This document shows, piece after piece, positions 29,426 through 38,179 of a stretch of 64,000 bases of DNA. Position 1 is the first letter of the stretch, and each line of letters starts with the position of its first letter. Made by a program: the position numbers and the translations under genes. Source of the DNA: Pseudomonas baltica (GTDB taxonomy: Bacteria; Pseudomonadota; Gammaproteobacteria; Pseudomonadales; Pseudomonadaceae). The notes below the pieces were generated by a model that saw only the letters and a list, made by a program, of their open reading frames with translations, did not search any database and was not told where the DNA came from. The stretch lies in contig NZ_CP134771.1 in assembly GCF_031880315.1 (NCBI RefSeq), forward strand, positions 3,374,501 to 3,438,500, in the 5' to 3' direction.

Positions 29426-30199
29426 ATGGCCAATGTGCAGCCAATCAGGCTTGTCCTTTTTTATCTGCTGCTGGGCACCAGCTCGTTACTCTGGTGCACG
29501 CTGAGTTTTTTCGTCGCGCCGTTCATGCCGTTTCGCGTTCGGTATCGGTTCATCAACGTCTACTGGTGCCGCTTCGCGCTGTTGCTCACAAGCAGCATTC
29601 TGGGCATCAAGGTCAATATCACCGGCGCTGAAAACGTGCCGGCTACGCCCTGCGTGATTCTTTCCAACCACCAGAGCACGTGGGAGACCTTCTTTCTCTC
29701 GGCGTACTTCCAGCCGCTGAGCCAGGTGCTCAAGCGCGAGCTGCTGTACGTGCCGTTCTTCGGCTGGGCCATGGCCATGTTGCGGCCCATCGCCATCGAC
29801 CGTGACAATCCCAAGGCGGCGCTCAAGCAAGTGGCCTCCAAGGGCGACCCGTTACTCAAGGATGGCGTATGGGTGCTGATCTTCCCAGAAGGCACGCGCA
29901 CGCCCTATGGCCAGATCGGCAAGTTCTCCCGCAGCGGTACCGCATTGGCGGTGAATGCCGGCCTGCCGGTGCTGCCAATCGCCCACAACGCGGGCAAATA
30001 CTGGCCGCGCGAGGGCTGGGGCAAGCACCCCGGCACCATCGAACTGGTGATCGGTGCCCCCATGTACGCTGAAGGTACAGGGCCTCGCGCCATCGCCGCG
30101 CTGAACGATCGCGCCTTCGCCTGGAACGAGCAAACACAGCGGCAAATGGGCTCGCTGCCAGACGTCCCACAGGTGGTCGAAAACAGCAGTGCGGTGTAA
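29426..30199 (+). CDS. plsC: 1-acyl-sn-glycerol-3-phosphate acyltransferase
   Basis: A 257-residue membrane enzyme, taken from ATG 29426; an upstream ATG at 29402 is possible. An N-terminal membrane segment (VLFYLLLGTSSLLWCTLSFFV) is followed by NHQSTWE (His82 and Glu87, the catalytic HX4E) and FPEGTR, which binds glycerol phosphate. It acylates lysophosphatidic acid to phosphatidic acid. In P. aeruginosa the corresponding gene (PA0005) lies next to gyrB; here a 20 kb segment separates them. Confidence 0.93.
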   Translation: MANVQPIRLVLFYLLLGTSSLLWCTLSFFVAPFMPFRVRYRFINVYWCRFALLLTSSILGIKVNITGAENVPATPCVILSNHQSTWETFFLSAYFQPLSQVLKRELLYVPFFGWAMAMLRPIAIDRDNPKAALKQVASKGDPLLKDGVWVLIFPEGTRTPYGQIGKFSRSGTALAVNAGLPVLPIAHNAGKYWPREGWGKHPGTIELVIGAPMYAEGTGPRAIAALNDRAFAWNEQTQRQMGSLPDVPQVVENSSAV

Positions 30200-30208
30200 A
30201 GGTCCATC

Positions 30209-30217
30209 TGTGGATAA
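30209..30217 (-). other. DnaA box TTATCCACA
   Basis: A perfect 9-base DnaA box on the minus strand, directly after plsC, followed by an AT-rich stretch to about 30330. It is one of 24 perfect boxes found in the window by eye. Confidence 0.6.
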
Positions 30218-30330
30218 GTTGTGAACAGTTTTTTGATAAAAATCATTATTTCTATCTAAATTGCTGATTTACAACGTTATTTCTGAGAGGTCTAAAAAAC
30301 CGAAAAACGTGCATAAGTTTTTTGCACAAC

Positions 30331-30367
30331 AAAAAACCGGCACCCCTCAAGGTGCCGGTTTTTTTAT
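30331..30367. terminator. Bidirectional terminator for plsC and the MHS transporter gene
   Basis: A hairpin with AAAAAACCGGCACC and GGTGCCGGTTTTTT arms around a short CCTCAA loop. A and T runs on both sides fit termination of both convergent genes. Confidence 0.92.
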
Positions 30368-30383
30368 TGTCGCCAAGGTTTTA

Positions 30384-32015
30384 TCAGGCGTTGTCCAGGT
30401 CCACGTCTTTGGTTTCCTTGAGGAAGAAAATGTTCACCACCAGGCTCACCGCCGTGACTATCACCGGGTACCAGAGCCCGTAGAAAATATCTCCGGTGTA
30501 CACCACCAGGGCGAACGACACCGTGGGCAGGAAGCCGCCAAACCAACCGTTGCCGATGTGGTAGGGCAGGGACATCGAGGTGTAGCGGATCCGCGTCGGG
30601 AACAGTTCGACCATCACTGCCGCCAGTGGCCCGTAGGTCATGGTGGCAATCAGGATCAGCGCGACGATGATCAACACTACCATGGGCTGGTTGACCTGGC
30701 TGGCATCGGCCTTGGCGGGGTAGCCCGCCGTGGTGACTGCGGCGCGCATGGCCGCCTCGTCATAGCCATCGATGCGCTTGTCGCCGATGGTTACCGCCAC
30801 GTTGGTGCCCGCGGCGACTTTCTCGGTGCTGTACGGCAGGCCGGCTTTGACCAGGAAGGTTTTGACCTTGTCGCAAGGGCTGTCGAATTTGGCTTTGCCC
30901 ACCGGGTCGAACTGGAAGGTGCAGGTCGCAGGATCAGCCATCACGGTGATAGGCGACTGCCGGCTGGCCGCATCGATCTGCGGGTTGGCGTAATGGCTCA
31001 GCGCCTTGAACAACGGGAAGTACAGCACCGTCGCCAACAACAGCCCCATCAACAAAATCGGCTTGCGACCGACGCGATCCGACAACCAGCCAAAGAATAC
31101 GAAGAACGGTGCCCCGATCACCACGCTGATGATCAGCAAGGTGTTGGCTTGGGCGGCGTCCATCTTGAGGATCTGCGTGAGGAAGAACAGCACGTAGAAC
31201 TGCGCCGCGTAGAAGGTCACCGCCTGGCCGGCGTTGATGCTGAACAGCGCGATGAGGACGATCTTGAGGTTGGGCCACGAGCCGAACGATTCACGGATCG
31301 GCGATTTGCTGGTCTTGCCCTCGGCTTTCATTTTGCTGAACGACGGTGACTCGTGCAGGCTCATGCGAATCCAGGTCGAGATCCCCAGCAGCACCACCGA
31401 CAGCAGGAAGGGCAGGCGCCAGCCCCAGACTTCAAACTGGTCGCCAGTGAGGTAGCGGCAAGCCAGTACGACCAACAGCGACAACAACAGGCCCAGGGTC
31501 GCGGTGGATTGAATCCAGCCGGTGTGATGCCCGCGTTTGCCGGGGGGTGCATGTTCGGCCACATAGGTGGCAGCACCACCATATTCGCCGCCCAGTGCAA
31601 GGCCCTGCAGCATGCGCAGGCACACCAGCATTACCGGCGCGGCGATCCCGATGGTGCCATAGGTCGGCAACAGCCCGACCGCGAAGGTCGACAAGCCCAT
31701 CAACACGATGGTCATCAGGAAGGTGTACTTGCGCCCGATCATGTCGCCCAAGCGTCCGAACACCAGCGCGCCGAAGGGGCGTACCAGGAAGCCGGCGGCG
31801 AAGGCCATCAACGCGAAGATGAACGCAGTGGTGTCGTTGACCCCGGCAAAGAACTGCTTGCTGATGATCGCTGCCAGTGCGCCATAGAGAAAAAAGTCAT
31901 ACCACTCGAAAACAGTCCCAAGGGATGACGCGAAAATGATCTTTCTTTCTTCCCGACCTGCTGCCGCGGGGTCGGGTGCGGCCATGGCCGGGTTCTTGTG
32001 GAGGTAGTCCGACAT
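30384..32015 (-). CDS. MFS transporter, metabolite:H+ symporter (MHS) family
   Basis: From ATG 32015, with AAGGAAAT 5-12 bases upstream, the product is 543 residues. It opens with the MHS pattern SSLGTVFEWYDFFLYGALAA, and has FGRLGDMIGRKYTFL, RMLQGLALGGEYGGAATYVAEHAP and WRLPFLLS. About twelve membrane segments are seen. A roughly 110-residue polar insertion, containing two Cys, separates a segment ending YFPLFKALSHY from VVLIIVALILIATMTYG; family members of about 550 residues in Pseudomonas carry a similar loop. The substrate, probably a small organic acid or zwitterion, is unknown. The gene lies 98 bases after the GMC oxidoreductase. Confidence 0.88.
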   Translation of the reverse strand: MSDYLHKNPAMAAPDPAAAGREERKIIFASSLGTVFEWYDFFLYGALAAIISKQFFAGVNDTTAFIFALMAFAAGFLVRPFGALVFGRLGDMIGRKYTFLMTIVLMGLSTFAVGLLPTYGTIGIAAPVMLVCLRMLQGLALGGEYGGAATYVAEHAPPGKRGHHTGWIQSTATLGLLLSLLVVLACRYLTGDQFEVWGWRLPFLLSVVLLGISTWIRMSLHESPSFSKMKAEGKTSKSPIRESFGSWPNLKIVLIALFSINAGQAVTFYAAQFYVLFFLTQILKMDAAQANTLLIISVVIGAPFFVFFGWLSDRVGRKPILLMGLLLATVLYFPLFKALSHYANPQIDAASRQSPITVMADPATCTFQFDPVGKAKFDSPCDKVKTFLVKAGLPYSTEKVAAGTNVAVTIGDKRIDGYDEAAMRAAVTTAGYPAKADASQVNQPMVVLIIVALILIATMTYGPLAAVMVELFPTRIRYTSMSLPYHIGNGWFGGFLPTVSFALVVYTGDIFYGLWYPVIVTAVSLVVNIFFLKETKDVDLDNA

Positions 32016-32113
32016 AGGTGATTTCCTTCGGCCCGAGGGCACAGTGCTTATTGTTGTTGTCCACTGTCGACTCGGGGCTTAACGCCGCCGAGTCAAAATC
32101 ACAGCATGGGTAT

Positions 32114-33778
32114 TCACGTTTCCAAGGGTGCAGCCTCTCTTTTCTGGGTCGTACCGGTGTCTATGCGAGCGGATGGGGAGCGTTGTGCCGCCAGTAATTG
32201 CGCGGCTTTTTCAGCGATCATCAAGGTGGGCGAGCAGGTGTTGCCTGACGTGATACTCGGCATGATCGAAGCGTCGGCGACTCGCAGCCCTTGAACGCCG
32301 CGCACGCGTAACTGGTCGTCGACCACTGCGTCGGCATCGCTGCCCATGCGACAGGTGCCCACCGGATGGAAAATTGTCGTGCCGATTCGCGCTGCTGCTT
32401 CATGCAGCTGCTCTTCGCTTTGCAACGCGGGGCCGGGCAGATACTCCTTGGGGTTGAACGGTGCCAGGGCAGGGGCGCTGATGATCCGGCGGGTAAGACG
32501 AATCGAATCGGCGGCGACGCGCAGGTCTTCCGGGTGGCTGAGGTACCGGGGGTCGATGGAGGGCGCATGATCCGCCTCGGCCGAGACGATATCGACCCGA
32601 CCGCGGCTCATCGGCCGCAGATTGCACACCGAGGCGGTAAACGCCGGGAAGCTGTGCAACGGTTCGCCAAAGCGCTCGAGCGACAGCGGTTGCACGTGGT
32701 ACTCCAGATTTGCCCGAGTCTGCTCCGGGCCAGAGCGCACGAAGGCGCCCAACTGGCTCGGCGCCATGGCCAACGGACCGCTGCGATCATAGAGGTAGCG
32801 CAGGCCCATCCCGAGCTTGCCCCACAGGCTGTTGGCGACCTGGTTGAGGGTTCGCACTTTGTCGACCTGATAGATCAGCCGCAATTGCAGGTGATCCTGC
32901 AAATTGCCGCCGACGGCGGGCCGCTCGACCTGAACAGGGATGCCCAGGCGTTCGAGCAATGGCCGCGGGCCAATGCCGGAGCGTTGCAGAATATTGGGCG
33001 AGCCAATGGCACCCGCGCAGAGGATGATCTCGCCACGGCATTCAAAGCGATGTTGCGCTTGCTGCCAGCGGGCACTGACAGCCACCGCACGGCCTTGCTC
33101 AAGCACGACCTTGCTGACCTCGACACCGGTCAGCAGCGTGAGATTGGGACGTTTGAGGATAGGCCGCAAGAACGCTTTGGCGGAGTTCCAGCGCACACCG
33201 GAACGTTGATTGACCTGGAAGTAACTGCAGCCTTCGTTATCGCCCGTGTTGAAATCGTCGATGCTGGTGATGCCCGATTGGGCAGCGGCCAATTGAAAGG
33301 AGTTGAGGATCGGCCATCGATACCGCTGGTTCTCGACTCGCCACTCACCATCGGCACTGTGAAAGTCGGAGTTGCCTTGGTAATGGTTTTCGCTTTTCTT
33401 GAACAGCGGCAGCACATCGCCCCAGCCCCAGCCACGGTTGCCCTCCGCAGCCCAGCCATCGTAGTCCGCCGCCTGACCGCGCATGTAGATCATGCCGTTG
33501 ATGGATGAACAGCCACCCAGCACCTTGCCCCGTGGATAGCTCAGCGCACGGCCTTGCAGGCCAGGCTGCGCCTCGGTCTTGAAACACCAGTCAGTGCGGG
33601 GGTTACCGATACAGAACAGATAGCCGACGGGGATGTGGATCCAGGCGTAGTTGTCCTGGCCTCCGGCTTCGAGCAGTAGCACCCGCTTTGCAGGGTCTGC
33701 CGATAGACGATTGGCGAGCAGGGCCCCTGCGGGCCCGGCACCGACAACGATAAAGTCGTACGGGATGGAAGATGGCAT
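32114..33778 (-). CDS. GMC-family FAD oxidoreductase (choline dehydrogenase-like)
   Basis: A 554-residue protein starting MPSSIPYDFIVVGAGPAGALLANRLS, the FAD dinucleotide fold, with LLEAGG after it. SYPRGKVLGGCSSINGMIYMRG and ILCAGAIGSPNILQRSGIGP are the two GMC signatures. IFHPVGTCRMGSDADAVVD carries the active-site His, and GNTCSPTLMIAEKAA closes the FAD domain. GMC enzymes oxidise alcohols; the substrate could be an aliphatic or polyol alcohol. It is not betA by context, since no betB or betI gene is near. Two MHS transporter genes flank it on the same strand, suggesting an uptake-and-oxidation group. Confidence 0.88.
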   Translation of the reverse strand: MPSSIPYDFIVVGAGPAGALLANRLSADPAKRVLLLEAGGQDNYAWIHIPVGYLFCIGNPRTDWCFKTEAQPGLQGRALSYPRGKVLGGCSSINGMIYMRGQAADYDGWAAEGNRGWGWGDVLPLFKKSENHYQGNSDFHSADGEWRVENQRYRWPILNSFQLAAAQSGITSIDDFNTGDNEGCSYFQVNQRSGVRWNSAKAFLRPILKRPNLTLLTGVEVSKVVLEQGRAVAVSARWQQAQHRFECRGEIILCAGAIGSPNILQRSGIGPRPLLERLGIPVQVERPAVGGNLQDHLQLRLIYQVDKVRTLNQVANSLWGKLGMGLRYLYDRSGPLAMAPSQLGAFVRSGPEQTRANLEYHVQPLSLERFGEPLHSFPAFTASVCNLRPMSRGRVDIVSAEADHAPSIDPRYLSHPEDLRVAADSIRLTRRIISAPALAPFNPKEYLPGPALQSEEQLHEAAARIGTTIFHPVGTCRMGSDADAVVDDQLRVRGVQGLRVADASIMPSITSGNTCSPTLMIAEKAAQLLAAQRSPSARIDTGTTQKREAAPLET

Positions 33779-33903
33779 TGAACGCCTCTTTTATTATTTT
33801 TTTACCCCTTAATCCTAGACCCTTGTACGGGAAACGTGGCGGATGTTTTTTACCCATCGGATGTGCGTTTTTATCTAGGTTTCGGAGAGGCCGATGCAGC
33901 CAA

Positions 33904-35244
33904 TCAACCAACCGACCCTGCCAATGCCCCCTCATCCGCATCTGGCAACGGACTGTGCAACGAAATCTTCGAAGTCTCCGGCAATGCCAACCCACCCGCC
34001 AACGCCAACAAAGAAATAGCGATCAGATAGTAAGCCGGTGCCAGGTTGCTGCCGGTCATGCCGATCAACCAGGTCGCCATCAACGGCGCCGTGCCACCAA
34101 AAATGGTGTACGCCATGTTGTAGGTAATCGCCGAGGCGGTGTAACGCGTGCGAGTCGGGAACACCTCCGACAACAGCGCTGCCGTCACCACCCCGCTCAA
34201 CACCGCCCCCAGCGCCAGCATCATTACACCGACGATCGACCCGGCGAACGAGCCGGAGCTGGCCAGCATGAAGGCTGGATACACCACCACGATCAAGCCG
34301 ACGCCGGTGGTAAGGATGGTCGCCCGCCGCCCGACCTTATCGGAATAGGCGCCCGCCACCGGACACATCAAGGCGGCGAATACCAAGGCAATCACCGAGA
34401 TCAGCAACGCGGTCGCGCGGCTCAGGCCCCCGGCCACTTGCAGGTAAGTGGTGAAGTACGTGGTAAAGGTATAGAAGGACAGCGCCGTCAGAGAAACGAA
34501 CGCCCCTAGGCAGCAGATCGCGCCACCTTGGGTCTTGAGGGTTTCGCGCAACGGCGAGTGCGCCACCGCGTGTTCGTTGGCGACTGCCTGGAAGGCGGGG
34601 GTTTCATCCAGCCGCAAGCGCAGGTACAACCCGACGATGCCCATGGGCGCGGCAATCAGGAATGGCACGCGCCAGCCCCAACTGGCCATCGACTCCGGCG
34701 TCAGCGAGGCGTCCAGCGCGTAGGCGATCACCGCCGCACAGGCAAAGGCAGTGAAGGTCGACACCGGCACGAAGCTGCCATACCAGGCGCGCTTGGTGCG
34801 CGGCGCGTGCTCCATCAGGTAAGCGCAAGCGCCCGCGTATTCACCACCGGCAGAGAAACCCTGGGCGCAACGGATGATGGTCAACAGCAAGGGCGCAAAC
34901 AGGCCGATCTGTGCATAACTTGGCAACAGGCCAATGAGGGTGGTCGCGCCGGCCATTAACAGAATGGTGGTCGACAGCACTCGCTTGCGGCCAATACGGT
35001 CGCCCAGCATGCCGAAGAAGATACCGCCCAGTGGGCGAAACGCGAAGGCCACGGCAAACACTGCGAATGTCTTCAACAGCGCCACGCTAGGGTCACCGCT
35101 GGGAAAGAACTGCGCGGCGATAACCGTCGCAAGAAAACCATAGACCGCGAAGTCGAACCACTCGACGAAATTGCCAATGGCGGCGGCGCATATCACCCGT
35201 TTAAGGGTCGCGGGATCGACCTGCTGCTCTGCGATGTTCGTCAT
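33904..35244 (-). CDS. MFS transporter, MHS family (ProP/shikimate type)
   Basis: A 446-residue membrane protein. IGNFVEWFDFAVYGFLATVIA, FGMLGDRIGRKRVLS, RCAQGFSAGGEYAGACAYLMEHAP and WRVPFLIA define the MHS family; 12 membrane segments are expected. It lacks the long polar insertion of the MHS transporter at 30384. A 20-base perfect-arm palindrome lies about 27 bases upstream. The next gene on the same strand is the GMC oxidoreductase, 125 bases away, so it may import that enzyme's substrate. ProP-like members take up proline or betaine; the true substrate is unknown. Confidence 0.87.
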   Translation of the reverse strand: MTNIAEQQVDPATLKRVICAAAIGNFVEWFDFAVYGFLATVIAAQFFPSGDPSVALLKTFAVFAVAFAFRPLGGIFFGMLGDRIGRKRVLSTTILLMAGATTLIGLLPSYAQIGLFAPLLLTIIRCAQGFSAGGEYAGACAYLMEHAPRTKRAWYGSFVPVSTFTAFACAAVIAYALDASLTPESMASWGWRVPFLIAAPMGIVGLYLRLRLDETPAFQAVANEHAVAHSPLRETLKTQGGAICCLGAFVSLTALSFYTFTTYFTTYLQVAGGLSRATALLISVIALVFAALMCPVAGAYSDKVGRRATILTTGVGLIVVVYPAFMLASSGSFAGSIVGVMMLALGAVLSGVVTAALLSEVFPTRTRYTASAITYNMAYTIFGGTAPLMATWLIGMTGSNLAPAYYLIAISLLALAGGLALPETSKISLHSPLPDADEGALAGSVG

Positions 35245-35270
35245 GCTGACCTCGATGTCCGGATGATTGA

Positions 35271-35290
35271 GAATGAATAAAGGTTCATTC
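35271..35290. promoter_or_regulatory. Palindrome GAATGAA-N6-TTCATTC, candidate operator
   Basis: Perfect 7-base arms with a 6-base centre, 27-46 bases before the MHS transporter start. A further GAATGAA copy occurs at 35475-35481, next to the divergent Lrp-type regulator start. The spacing suits a dimeric regulator. Binding by the neighbouring Lrp protein is inferred only. Confidence 0.45.
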
Positions 35291-35487
35291 GATTATCGGC
35301 ACAGCCCTCAAGCGCGAATGCCAAATACCGGCATCCACATACTCAGGTGCGCGCACAATCCGTGCCATGGGGTCGCAGGCGGGCGAGGGGGGCCAAGGCG
35401 GACGGCCCCTTGCATCATCAGTGGGCATAAACACGCAATTGCAGTTAATCTGGCCCTATTCAGGGCCATAACAAGAATGAATGACTG

Positions 35488-35976
35488 ATGAAAAAACTCG
35501 ACCGCACTGATATCGGGATTCTCAACTCGCTGCAGGAAAACGCCAGAATCACCAACGCCGACCTGGCCCGCTCCGTCAACCTATCTCCCACCCCCTGCTT
35601 CAATCGCGTCAGGGCGATGGAGGAGCTGGGCGTAATCAAGCGCCAGGTCACTTTGCTGGAACCGGATGTACTGGGCTTGCATGTCAACGTGTTCATCCAC
35701 GTCAGCCTCGAGAAACAGGTAGAGGGCGCACTGCAGCGATTCGAAGACGCCATCGCAGACCGACCGGAAGTGATGGAGTGCTATTTGATGTCCGGGGATG
35801 CGGATTACCTGATCCGGGTGTTGGTACCGAATATCCAGTCACTGGAGCGCTTTATCCTCGACCACCTCACCAAGTTTCCCGACGTTGCGAACATCCGCTC
35901 AAGTTTTGCCCTCAAACAGGTTCGGTACAAAACTGCATTGCCGCTGCCGCCCAACGGGCTGGTGATAGGCGACTGA
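35488..35976 (+). CDS. Lrp/AsnC-family transcriptional regulator
   Basis: A 162-residue protein. The N-terminal HTH ([48 protein letters not shown]) and C-terminal RAM domain ([30 protein letters not shown]) have the full Lrp layout. It resembles Pseudomonas BkdR-type regulators in its N-terminal part, but no branched-chain keto acid dehydrogenase genes are nearby. It is divergent from the MHS-GMC-MHS group, which it may regulate. A parS site lies 10 bases after its stop codon. Confidence 0.9.
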   Translation: MKKLDRTDIGILNSLQENARITNADLARSVNLSPTPCFNRVRAMEELGVIKRQVTLLEPDVLGLHVNVFIHVSLEKQVEGALQRFEDAIADRPEVMECYLMSGDADYLIRVLVPNIQSLERFILDHLTKFPDVANIRSSFALKQVRYKTALPLPPNGLVIGD

Positions 35977-35985
35977 TTTTTACTC

Positions 35986-36001
35986 TGTTCCACGTGGAAC
36001 A
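35986..36001. other. parS centromere-like site (ParB binding)
   Basis: TGTTCCACGTGGAACA, a perfect 16-base palindrome of the Pseudomonas parS type. It lies in the 77-base gap between the Lrp-type gene and the MDR dehydrogenase gene, about 20 kb from the origin centre. ParB binding is inferred from identity to known parS sites. Confidence 0.93.
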
Positions 36002-36053
36002 CCTTTACGAGATCGACGGCTTGCCGTCCTCAGTCCAGTCAGGAGAAAGCTCG

Positions 36054-37067
36054 ATGAAAGCTGTTTACGTCAACGGCCAAGGTGGCCTGGATAATCTTGA
36101 AGTCCGAGACATCGCCGATCCGGGGCAACCCGGTCCGGGGCAGATTCGCGTTGCCCTGCATGCTACATCCCTCAACTACCACGATTTGCTGGTGGCCAAA
36201 GGCGGCACCCCTAAACAAGAGCCGCGCCTGCTGATGGCCGATGGCGCGGGGGTGGTAGAAGCGGTAGGCGAGGGGGTCGAGGAATTCAAGGTGGGCGACT
36301 CGGTGGTATCCACCTTCTTCCCCCACTGGCTGGATGGATTACCGAGCAGCTCCGTTGGCAACTTCGCCGGCACTCCTGGTGACGGCATCGACGGTTATGC
36401 CACCGAGTTCGCCGTACGTGCGGCCACCGATTTCACCTTGGCGCCCGAAGGCTGGACCCACGCCGAAGCGGCGACCATCACCACGGCAGGGCTGACTGCC
36501 TGGCGGGCACTGGTCGGTGACGGCCTGCTGAAAGCAGGCGACACGGTGCTTACCTTGGGTACCGGTGGCGTTTCTATCGCAGCGCTGCAAATCGCCAAGC
36601 TGTTCGGCGCCACGGTCATCATCACTTCGTCATCGGATGAGAAGCTGGCGAAGGCCAAAGCGCTGGGCGCCGACCATGGCATCAACTACAAGCAGAACCC
36701 GAACTGGGCTGATCAAGTGCTGGAGTTGACCGGTGGCAAAGGCGTCGACCACGTTGTCGAGCTGAGTGGCCCTGGCACGCTCGCGCAATCAATCAAAGCC
36801 GTACGCGTGGGCGGGCATATTTCCTTGATCGGCGTGCTGACGGGTCGCGGGGGCGAAGTGCCGACGTCTTTGTTGATGGCCAAGCAAGCGCGCTTGCAGG
36901 GGCTGATCGTTGGGACCCGCCGCCAGCAGCAGGAATACGTCGCGGCGCTGAACCAGGCCAAGCTTCGGCCGGTTGTGGATAAAAGCTTTACTCTGGAAAA
37001 GCTCGCGGACGCCTTCCGCTATCAGGAGAGTGCCGGGCACTTCGGCAAGATCGTGGTCGAGTGGTAA
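36054..37067 (+). CDS. MDR-superfamily zinc-type alcohol dehydrogenase-like oxidoreductase
   Basis: From ATG 36054 (AGGAG about 9 bases upstream) the protein has 337 residues. The GroES-like N-terminal part has SLNYHDLLVAKGG where classical enzymes have a catalytic Cys, and no structural-zinc Cys cluster, so zinc is probably absent. TLGTGGVSIAALQIAK is the nucleotide loop, followed by TSSSDEKLAKAKALGAD, which suggests NADP(H). Its closest type is the NAD(P)-dependent alcohol dehydrogenase/quinone oxidoreductase group; substrate unknown. The gene is convergent with the Lrp gene at 37071. Confidence 0.88.
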   Translation: MKAVYVNGQGGLDNLEVRDIADPGQPGPGQIRVALHATSLNYHDLLVAKGGTPKQEPRLLMADGAGVVEAVGEGVEEFKVGDSVVSTFFPHWLDGLPSSSVGNFAGTPGDGIDGYATEFAVRAATDFTLAPEGWTHAEAATITTAGLTAWRALVGDGLLKAGDTVLTLGTGGVSIAALQIAKLFGATVIITSSSDEKLAKAKALGADHGINYKQNPNWADQVLELTGGKGVDHVVELSGPGTLAQSIKAVRVGGHISLIGVLTGRGGEVPTSLLMAKQARLQGLIVGTRRQQQEYVAALNQAKLRPVVDKSFTLEKLADAFRYQESAGHFGKIVVEW

Positions 37068-37070
37068 ACA

Positions 37071-37541
37071 CTAGAAGTCCAGCAGGCCGTCGCTCTTCAC
37101 TTCGTTGAGGACGAAAAACGTGCGCACCTGCCGAACCCCCGGCAAGGCAATGATCTGTGCATTGTGCAGTTGATTGAAGGCCGGCAGGTCGCGCACCCTC
37201 AGCTTCATGAAGTAGTCCACGTCGCCCGCCACCAGCCAGCATTCGAGCACATGGGGCAGGGCGCGCGCGGCGGCCTCGAAGGCCGCGAAGCTGTCTGGGG
37301 TCGAACGATCCAGCACTACACCTATCAAGACCACAGTGCCTTGTTCCACCGCGTTGGGGTCGATGAGTGCGTGCACACTTTTGATCACGCCGTTATCGAA
37401 TAGCCGCCGCGTGTAGTTCCAGCAGGCCGTGGTGCTCAGGCCGACTTGCTTGGCGAGTTCGGCGTTGCTCATTCTGCCATCGGCTTGCAGCGCGCGAAGA
37501 ATCTTCCGTTCGTAGGGGTTGAGGTCGCTGGTTTGGGTCAT
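37071..37541 (-). CDS. Lrp/AsnC-family transcriptional regulator
   Basis: From ATG 37541 (MTQTSDLNPYERKILRALQADG) the product is 156 residues. HTH: MSNAELAKQVGLSTTACWNYTRRLFDNGVI. RAM domain: VVLIGVVLDRSTPDSFAAFEAAARALPHVLECWLVAGDVDYFMKLRVRDLPAFNQLHNAQIIALPGVRQVRTFFVL. It shares the run IGVVLDRSTP, SFA, FE and AA with the AcdR-type protein at 38180, so the two are probably paralogues. The uncharacterised gene at 37726 is divergent from it and is a candidate target. Confidence 0.88.
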   Translation of the reverse strand: MTQTSDLNPYERKILRALQADGRMSNAELAKQVGLSTTACWNYTRRLFDNGVIKSVHALIDPNAVEQGTVVLIGVVLDRSTPDSFAAFEAAARALPHVLECWLVAGDVDYFMKLRVRDLPAFNQLHNAQIIALPGVRQVRTFFVLNEVKSDGLLDF

Positions 37542-37725
37542 GGCAGTCGATCCTGATCGGGCGTGCAGGTGTTGAGTTGCTTGCAATGATCCTGCCGGGT
37601 GCGCGTTGTTCTGAGGTGCTGCCACTGGCCACACCGAGAACAACTTCCCGAAACCCGCGCCATTAAAGGTATGAAATTCTTCCGGCCTTTGCGTAGTTTC
37701 AGGGCAGCCCATCCGGAGGTTCAGC

Positions 37726-38178
37726 ATGTCGATCGCATCGCTAAAATCACAGTGGATCAAAGCCCCAAACGCTAACGTCGCCCTGGTACTCATCGAGAGC
37801 AACCGCATGCCCCAGGCGCTGGCCTTGGCGCTGCACGATGCTATCACCGATTGGGAACAAGTCGCCTACCTGCACATCAGCGATGCCATGGGCTTGCAGC
37901 GCGAATGGCTGAATGCCGAAAACCAGCGCACCGCGTTCAGTTCGACCAGCGAGATCGGCTCGGTACTCAAGGCCCTGCCACATAATTGCGTATTGCTCGA
38001 TCTTGAACACGACAGCGGCGGGCAATTGGTTTGGCTCGGTTCGGTCTGCGGACATTCCCTGCGCTTCATCGAACTGCAATCGGGCGAAAGTGACGTGGAT
38101 GCACAGTTGCGGCGCATCCTCGATACCGCGCAGGAGCTCGTGAAACACCAGCTGCAGGATCACTTTTCGATGTGCTGA
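37726..38178 (+). CDS. Uncharacterised 150-residue protein between two Lrp genes
   Basis: ATG 37726 has GGAGG 7-11 bases upstream. The product, MSIASLKSQWIKAPNANVAL, has no signal peptide or membrane segment and looks cytoplasmic and globular, with predicted alternating strands (VALVLIESN, CVLLDLEHD, GQLVWLGSV, SLRFIELQ) and a C-terminal helix containing QEL and ending HFSMC. I do not recognise the family. It is convergent with the AcdR-type gene (the stops are only one base apart) and divergent from another Lrp gene. Its good ribosome-binding site and codon usage support a real gene. Confidence 0.7.
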   Translation: MSIASLKSQWIKAPNANVALVLIESNRMPQALALALHDAITDWEQVAYLHISDAMGLQREWLNAENQRTAFSSTSEIGSVLKALPHNCVLLDLEHDSGGQLVWLGSVCGHSLRFIELQSGESDVDAQLRRILDTAQELVKHQLQDHFSMC

Positions 38179-38179
38179 T

